DNA from: an uncultured Clostridia bacterium
GTDB taxonomy: Bacteria > Bacillota > Clostridia > Oscillospirales > Acutalibacteraceae
Assembly: GCA_947170465.1 (NCBI GenBank)
Contig: CAMVTS010000007.1
Location: forward strand, 1 to 61,229
Direction of reading: 5' to 3'
Length of the DNA stretch: 61,229 nucleotides
The notes under the pieces are model-generated. The model was not told where the DNA came from. It worked only from the letters and a program-made list of their open reading frames with translations, and ran no database searches. Shown piece by piece: positions 55,374-61,229 of this stretch (position 1 is its first letter; each line of letters begins with the position of its first letter). The translations under genes and the position numbers were made by a program.

Positions 55374-56786
55374 ATGAAATTCAAAGTGACAAAATCGTAC
55401 ATCATACTGATATCCCTGCTGACGGCGACTGCGACGGGCATGACAATCAGCGGCTGCGGAAGCCAAGGGCAGACTTCCGCGACCTCGGCGGTATCCGAAG
55501 CGACGCAGAGTGAAGCGACAACCGCGGCAAGCACGACAGCGCCGGCAACCACCAAACGCCTTTCGGAGAGCGACGTTACCGTCAATGAGACTGTTTCCAA
55601 CACAGAGGACGGCGGTCACGCGATAACGGCGGACGGCGAGAGCGCCGATTACAGCCATATCCTTGTCACCAAAACCGGCGAAGCCGACGGCGACGAGGCG
55701 GACTTCTACGGCGAGAACGCCGCGATATTTGCCACCAACGGCGGCACGCTGAATCTCAGCGATATCGTCGTCAAGACAGACGGCACGCACGCGAACGGCG
55801 TATTCAGCTACGGCGAGGGGACGACGGTCAATATTGCCGATTCCTATATCAACACCACCGGCAACTGCTCCGGCGGTCTGATGACGACCGGCGGCGGTAC
55901 CATGAACGCGAGCAACCTCACCATTGAAACCTCCGGCAATTCCTCGGCGGCAATCCGTTCCGACAGAGGCGGCGGCACCGTCAACGTCAGCGGCGGTTAT
56001 TACGCGACAAGCGGCAAGGGCTCGCCGGTGATTTATTCCACCGCTGATATCACGGTCAGCGACGCGGAGATGGTTTCCACCGCTTCTCAGGGAGTTGTGG
56101 TTGAGGGCAAAAACTCCGTAACGCTCAACAACGTTTCGCTGACAGCCGACAATAATCAGAAGAACAGCGACAAATCCAGCTTCTATCAGGCGGTCATGAT
56201 TTATCAGTCCATGTCGGGCGACGCGGCGCAGGGACTTTCCGGCTTCACCATGAACGGCGGCAGTCTTGTCAATCAGAACGGCGACGTGTTTTTTGTCAAC
56301 AATACCGCGACCGAAATCAGCCTGAATAACGCCGAAATCACCAACAACGGCGACGGCGTATTTCTCAGAGCGGCTGCCGCCGGTTGGGGCAAGGAAGGCT
56401 CGAACGGCGGTCAGGTCAAGCTGACGGCGGAAAACCAGACCATCAACGGCGATATGCTGGTTGACAGCGTTTCGACGCTCAATCTCTATCTCAGGAGCAA
56501 TTCCGCCTTTACCGGCGCCATCAATCCCGACGGCGCGCAGGGTGACGTCTACGTCGAAATCGAAAGCGGCTCCACATGGACGCTGACGGCGGATTCCTAT
56601 ATTTCCTCGCTCACCTGCGACGCGAGTGCTATCCGGCTTAACGGTCACAAGCTCTTTATCGACGGCAAGGAATACACAGAAGGCTCCGCTTTACAGGGAA
56701 CAGCAATTGAAATCCAGGTTTCTTCCTCCGGCGGCGGTCATGAAGGCGGCAAGCCGGAAGGCAATCCTCCGGCAAAACCCGACTAA
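55374..56786 (+). CDS. Secreted lipoprotein with predicted right-handed beta-helix
   Basis: LTATATGMTISGCGSQ lipobox-like; short repeats (GGTLNLSDIVVKTDGTHANGVFSYGEGTTVNIADSYINTTGNCSGGLMTTGGGTMNASNLTIETSG). Confidence 0.75.
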   Translation: MKFKVTKSYIILISLLTATATGMTISGCGSQGQTSATSAVSEATQSEATTAASTTAPATTKRLSESDVTVNETVSNTEDGGHAITADGESADYSHILVTKTGEADGDEADFYGENAAIFATNGGTLNLSDIVVKTDGTHANGVFSYGEGTTVNIADSYINTTGNCSGGLMTTGGGTMNASNLTIETSGNSSAAIRSDRGGGTVNVSGGYYATSGKGSPVIYSTADITVSDAEMVSTASQGVVVEGKNSVTLNNVSLTADNNQKNSDKSSFYQAVMIYQSMSGDAAQGLSGFTMNGGSLVNQNGDVFFVNNTATEISLNNAEITNNGDGVFLRAAAAGWGKEGSNGGQVKLTAENQTINGDMLVDSVSTLNLYLRSNSAFTGAINPDGAQGDVYVEIESGSTWTLTADSYISSLTCDASAIRLNGHKLFIDGKEYTEGSALQGTAIEIQVSSSGGGHEGGKPEGNPPAKPD

Positions 56787-56790
56787 TACA

Positions 56791-56830
56791 AAACACCGCC
56801 TGATTCACAGCGAATCGGGCGGTGCGTTTT
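56791..56830. terminator. Bidirectional terminator-like hairpin
   Basis: CACCGCCTGATTC-ACAGC-GAATCGGGCGGTG with flanking A/T tracts. Confidence 0.7.
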
Positions 56831-56854
56831 ATTATGAAAGAGGTGATGTGTCTG

Positions 56855-57475
56855 TTATTCCGCGTTCTGCCAGCCGGTGCCGTTGTGTACCGGAATCACG
56901 GCGGTGAGCTCGGCTGCGGCTTCGGTTGCGGGCTGGGTCACTTTTTCGTCGAGCTGCTTCTGGAGCTGCCTGACGTTCTGCTGCAAGGTCTCGATTGCCT
57001 TCTTGCTTTCTTCTCTCTCAGCGGCGAGCTTCTTTTCCTCGGCGGCTTTTTTTGCCTCGGCGAGCTTTTTGGCTTCGGCTGCCTTCTTTGCTTCCGCGGC
57101 TTTTTTTGCTTCGGCTGCTTTTTGGGCTTCGGCGGCTTTCTTAGCTTCCTCCGCCTTCTTGTCCGCTGCTACCTTTTCTTCAACCGCTTTCTTTGCGGCG
57201 GCTGCCATTTGCTTCTCGGCGGTCTGCCTGGCAATGACGGCCTGCTTCTCCTGTGCGGCTCTCTGCTGGATTAACTTCTGCGCCTGCTGCTTTGCTAAAT
57301 CCAATGCGGAGGCTTTCTTTTCCGCCGCAACGGTGGCGCTCTGGGTGGTGGCTGCCTTCTGCTTGTTGTTGTTGATGACGTTGACGCCGACGACGGTTCC
57401 GATAGCGGATACGCCTGCGATGGCTGCGAGTACAATGGCGATGATGGCGACTTTCTTTTCGTTGTTCTTTTTCAT
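56855..57475 (-). CDS. Single-TM, Ala/Lys-rich helical (TolA-like) protein
   Basis: Start at ATG 57475 (MKKNNEKKVAIIAIVLAAIAGVSAIGTVVGVNVI); long AEAKKAAEAKKAAEAKKLAEAKKAAEEKK helix. Confidence 0.7.
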   Translation of the reverse strand: MKKNNEKKVAIIAIVLAAIAGVSAIGTVVGVNVINNNKQKAATTQSATVAAEKKASALDLAKQQAQKLIQQRAAQEKQAVIARQTAEKQMAAAAKKAVEEKVAADKKAEEAKKAAEAQKAAEAKKAAEAKKAAEAKKLAEAKKAAEEKKLAAEREESKKAIETLQQNVRQLQKQLDEKVTQPATEAAAELTAVIPVHNGTGWQNAE

Positions 57476-57534
57476 GGTGATGTCTCCTTTAGATTGATTG
57501 TATTCAGTGGGTTTGTTCCCTTGACTGTGACTAA

Positions 57535-57568
57535 AGTATACCAGACCGACTATGACAACATCATGACA
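57535..57568 (-). promoter_or_regulatory. Pho-box-like promoter C (minus strand)
   Basis: On the minus strand: TGTCAT (57568-57563) N5 TGTCAT (57557-57552) N11 TATACT (57540-57535). Confidence 0.65.
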
Positions 57569-57598
57569 AAAAACAGGCAAAATAAAAAAATTTCAAAA

Positions 57599-57632
57599 AA
57601 AATTCCGCATGGCTGTGACCATGCGGAATTTT
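57599..57632. terminator. Terminator-like hairpin
   Basis: AAAATTCCGCATGG-CTGTGA-CCATGCGGAATTTT. Confidence 0.65.
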
Positions 57633-57679
57633 ACGCAACAGCTGTTTAAGAATTCTATTTAAGAATAGTATTACTCTTA

Positions 57680-58423
57680 TTAAATGATAAAGCCGCCGTT
57701 CACGCCGAGCACCTGTCCGGTGATGAAGTCCGCCTTGCCGGAACAGAGGAACACCGCCGCGTCGGCGATTTGCTGTGGCGTGCCGAGCGAATTCAGGGGC
57801 GTTTCGTCTTGGAGCTCACGGAGCGTACTTTCGTCGAAGCCCTTCATCATGTCGGTCATCACCACGCCGGGCGCAATGCAGTTGACGCGCACGCCGGAGA
57901 GTCCGACCTCCTTGGCGAGCGCCTTGGTCAAGCCGATTACGCCGGCCTTTGCGGCGCTGTAATGCACCTCACAGGACGCGCCGACCTGTCCCCACATGGA
58001 GCTGATGTTGAGAATCACGCCGCCGTGGTTGGGCAGCAGCCAGCGCTTCAAGACCTCGCGGCAGCAGTAGAACACACCGTCGAGATTCACGCCGGTCATG
58101 GCTTTCCAGTCCCCGTCGGTGAGGTCGGTGAACAGCTTTTGCTGCGCGATACCGGCGTTGTTGACGAGCACGTCAAGCTGTCCAAGCGTCCGGCTGATTT
58201 CGTCCATCATGGCGCTGACCGAAGCGCTGTCCGCAACGTCGGCGCAGACGGCGACGGCGTTCACGCCGTATTGCGACGAAAGCCGTTTTGCAAGCTGCTC
58301 CGCTTTTTCGCGGCTGTGGTGATAATGTACGGCGACGTTGCAGCCGGCTTCGGCAAAGGCTTCACAAAGCGCCGAGCCAATACCGCCGGCGCCGCCGGTA
58401 ATCAATATATTTTTCATAAGCAA
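57680..58423 (-). CDS. FabG-like short-chain dehydrogenase/reductase
   Basis: NILITGGAGGIGSALCEAFAEAG, LVNNAGIAQ, YSAAKAGVIGLTKALAKE. Start could be 58417. Confidence 0.9.
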   Translation of the reverse strand: MLMKNILITGGAGGIGSALCEAFAEAGCNVAVHYHHSREKAEQLAKRLSSQYGVNAVAVCADVADSASVSAMMDEISRTLGQLDVLVNNAGIAQQKLFTDLTDGDWKAMTGVNLDGVFYCCREVLKRWLLPNHGGVILNISSMWGQVGASCEVHYSAAKAGVIGLTKALAKEVGLSGVRVNCIAPGVVMTDMMKGFDESTLRELQDETPLNSLGTPQQIADAAVFLCSGKADFITGQVLGVNGGFII

Positions 58424-58488
58424 TTAAATAATTGTAATACGACGATTTGACCCGCCGTTCATGAAACATTGGTAAATAGTGAAGGTTT

Positions 58489-58514
58489 CCAAAGGCGGAG
58501 AAAGCGCCCACCGG
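58489..58514. repeat. Copy 2 of intergenic repeat (CCAAAGGCGGAGAAAGCGCCCACCGG)
   Basis: Near-identical to 37027-37052; lies directly 3' of glnS. Confidence 0.5.
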
Positions 58515-58518
58515 CGCA

Positions 58519-60200
<1,682 letters not shown>

Positions 60201-60201
<1 letters not shown>

Positions 60202-61229
60202 TATTCGTCGCCTCCGTTTAATTTTTCCAAACCGATTTCGAGCCTTCTCAGGGACTCGTCTCTGCCCAGAATATCCAGAATTTCAATCGCGCCGCCGGGT
60301 GTGACGGTCTTGCCTGCGGCGGCGATACGCACCGGCCACATGACGGTGCCGTTTTTCAAGCCCTTTTCGGTCGCCATGTTGATCAGGCAGTCGTGAATCG
60401 GCTCCGCTTCCCAGGCAGGCAGCGCTTTCAGGCGTTCGTAGGCTTCTTTGAGCACCACCGGCGCGTTTTCAAGGTTGGTCTTGCTCTTTTTGTTGACAAA
60501 GAGCTCTTTGTCATACTCCGGAAGTGCCGCGAAGAAATCGAGCATTTCCGGAATCTGCGTCAGCCGGGTGACGCGCTTCTGGAGAATGTCGGCGAACTTC
60601 TCATAGGGCATGTCCTTGCCGCCGAACAGCTGCTGATAATACGGCATGGCGACGGCGGTAAATTCCTCCGGGGTCATATTCTTGATATACTCGCCGTTGA
60701 ACCAGCTGAGCTTGTCGTAGTCAAAGACGGACGGCGATTTGCTGATACCGCTGATGTCAAACGCCGCCTCCAGCTCCTTCAGGGTGAAAAGCTCCTGATT
60801 ATCCTTGGGGCACCAGCCCAGCAGGGCGATATAGTTGATAATCGCCTGCGGCAGATAGCCGTCGTCAATCAAATCGTAGAAGCCGGTCGCGCCGTGACGC
60901 TTGCTCAGCTTGGACACGTTGCCTTCCTCGTCCTTGCCCATAATCAGCGGCAGGTGAATGTAGGTCGGAATCTCCCAGCCGAAGGCTTCATAGAGCAGGT
61001 TGTACTTCGGCGTGGAGCTGAGGTACTCGGAGCCGCGGACAACGTGCGTAATGCCCATGGTGTGGTCGTCAATGACGTTGGCGAAATTGTAGGTCGGGTA
61101 GCCGTCGGTCTTAATCAGAATCTGATCCTGCAGCTCACTGTTCTCGACGGTAATCTCGCCGAACACCGCGTCGTTGAAGGTCGTGCTGCCCTCAGTGGGC
61201 ATTTTCTGACGGATAACGTAGGGCGTTCC
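60201..61229 (-). CDS. gltX: Glutamyl-tRNA synthetase (5' end outside the window)
   Basis: In-frame [26 protein letters not shown]…[25 protein letters not shown]…SKLSKRHGA; the reading frame continues to the window edge. Confidence 0.95.

Noticed and set aside
56877-57497. 206-aa Ala/Phe/Ser-rich plus-strand ORF
   Set aside because: Low-complexity reverse of the AEAKKAAE repeat; the minus frame has the TM segment and promoter C.

Overview
The window looks like a gut Firmicute chromosome, probably Oscillospiraceae/Ruminococcus-like (inferred from gene content: dockerins, a CBM26 amylase, GlnRS). The flanks are ordinary housekeeping genes: ECF transporter S component, birA, pncC/cinA-like, rsmE, mtnN, ilvB, ogt-like, a Cof-type HAD, an ABC transporter, trmO, an SDR, glnS and gltX. 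The accessory core is a ~26 kb locus (about 7.6-33.5 kb). It encodes three SipW-type (Ser/His) signal peptidases and six or so small-to-medium secreted proteins with SipW-cognate-like signal peptides ('..AWFT', '.YCWF', '.YSW', '.FSW'), most of which share a C-terminal 'W[IL]EGxD' motif. It also encodes a 3285-aa modular secreted protein with starch-binding-like and InlB-type repeats. Embedded in the same operon, 2 nt upstream of a fibre-like gene, are a membrane-anchored McrB-like AAA+ ATPase and an 839-aa DUF2357-like coiled-coil protein. That combination is my main candidate for an undescribed system. Other highlights: (i) a 13-codon TIR-domain remnant (MSKPADVFISYKS*) behind an apparently intact promoter and directly upstream of an adenosine-deaminase + SLOG-like fusion; (ii) three promoters with near-identical Pho-box-like architecture (TGTCAT-N5-TGTCAT-N11-TATACT); (iii) an RSH-type HD domain fused to an ADP-ribosylglycohydrolase; (iv) an ECF sigma factor fused to a transmembrane segment and a large extracytoplasmic-looking domain; (v) three dockerin proteins with no cohesin in the window; (vi) a candidate structured intergenic RNA inside the fibre operon. 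All family names come from reading motifs by eye; no database search was run.
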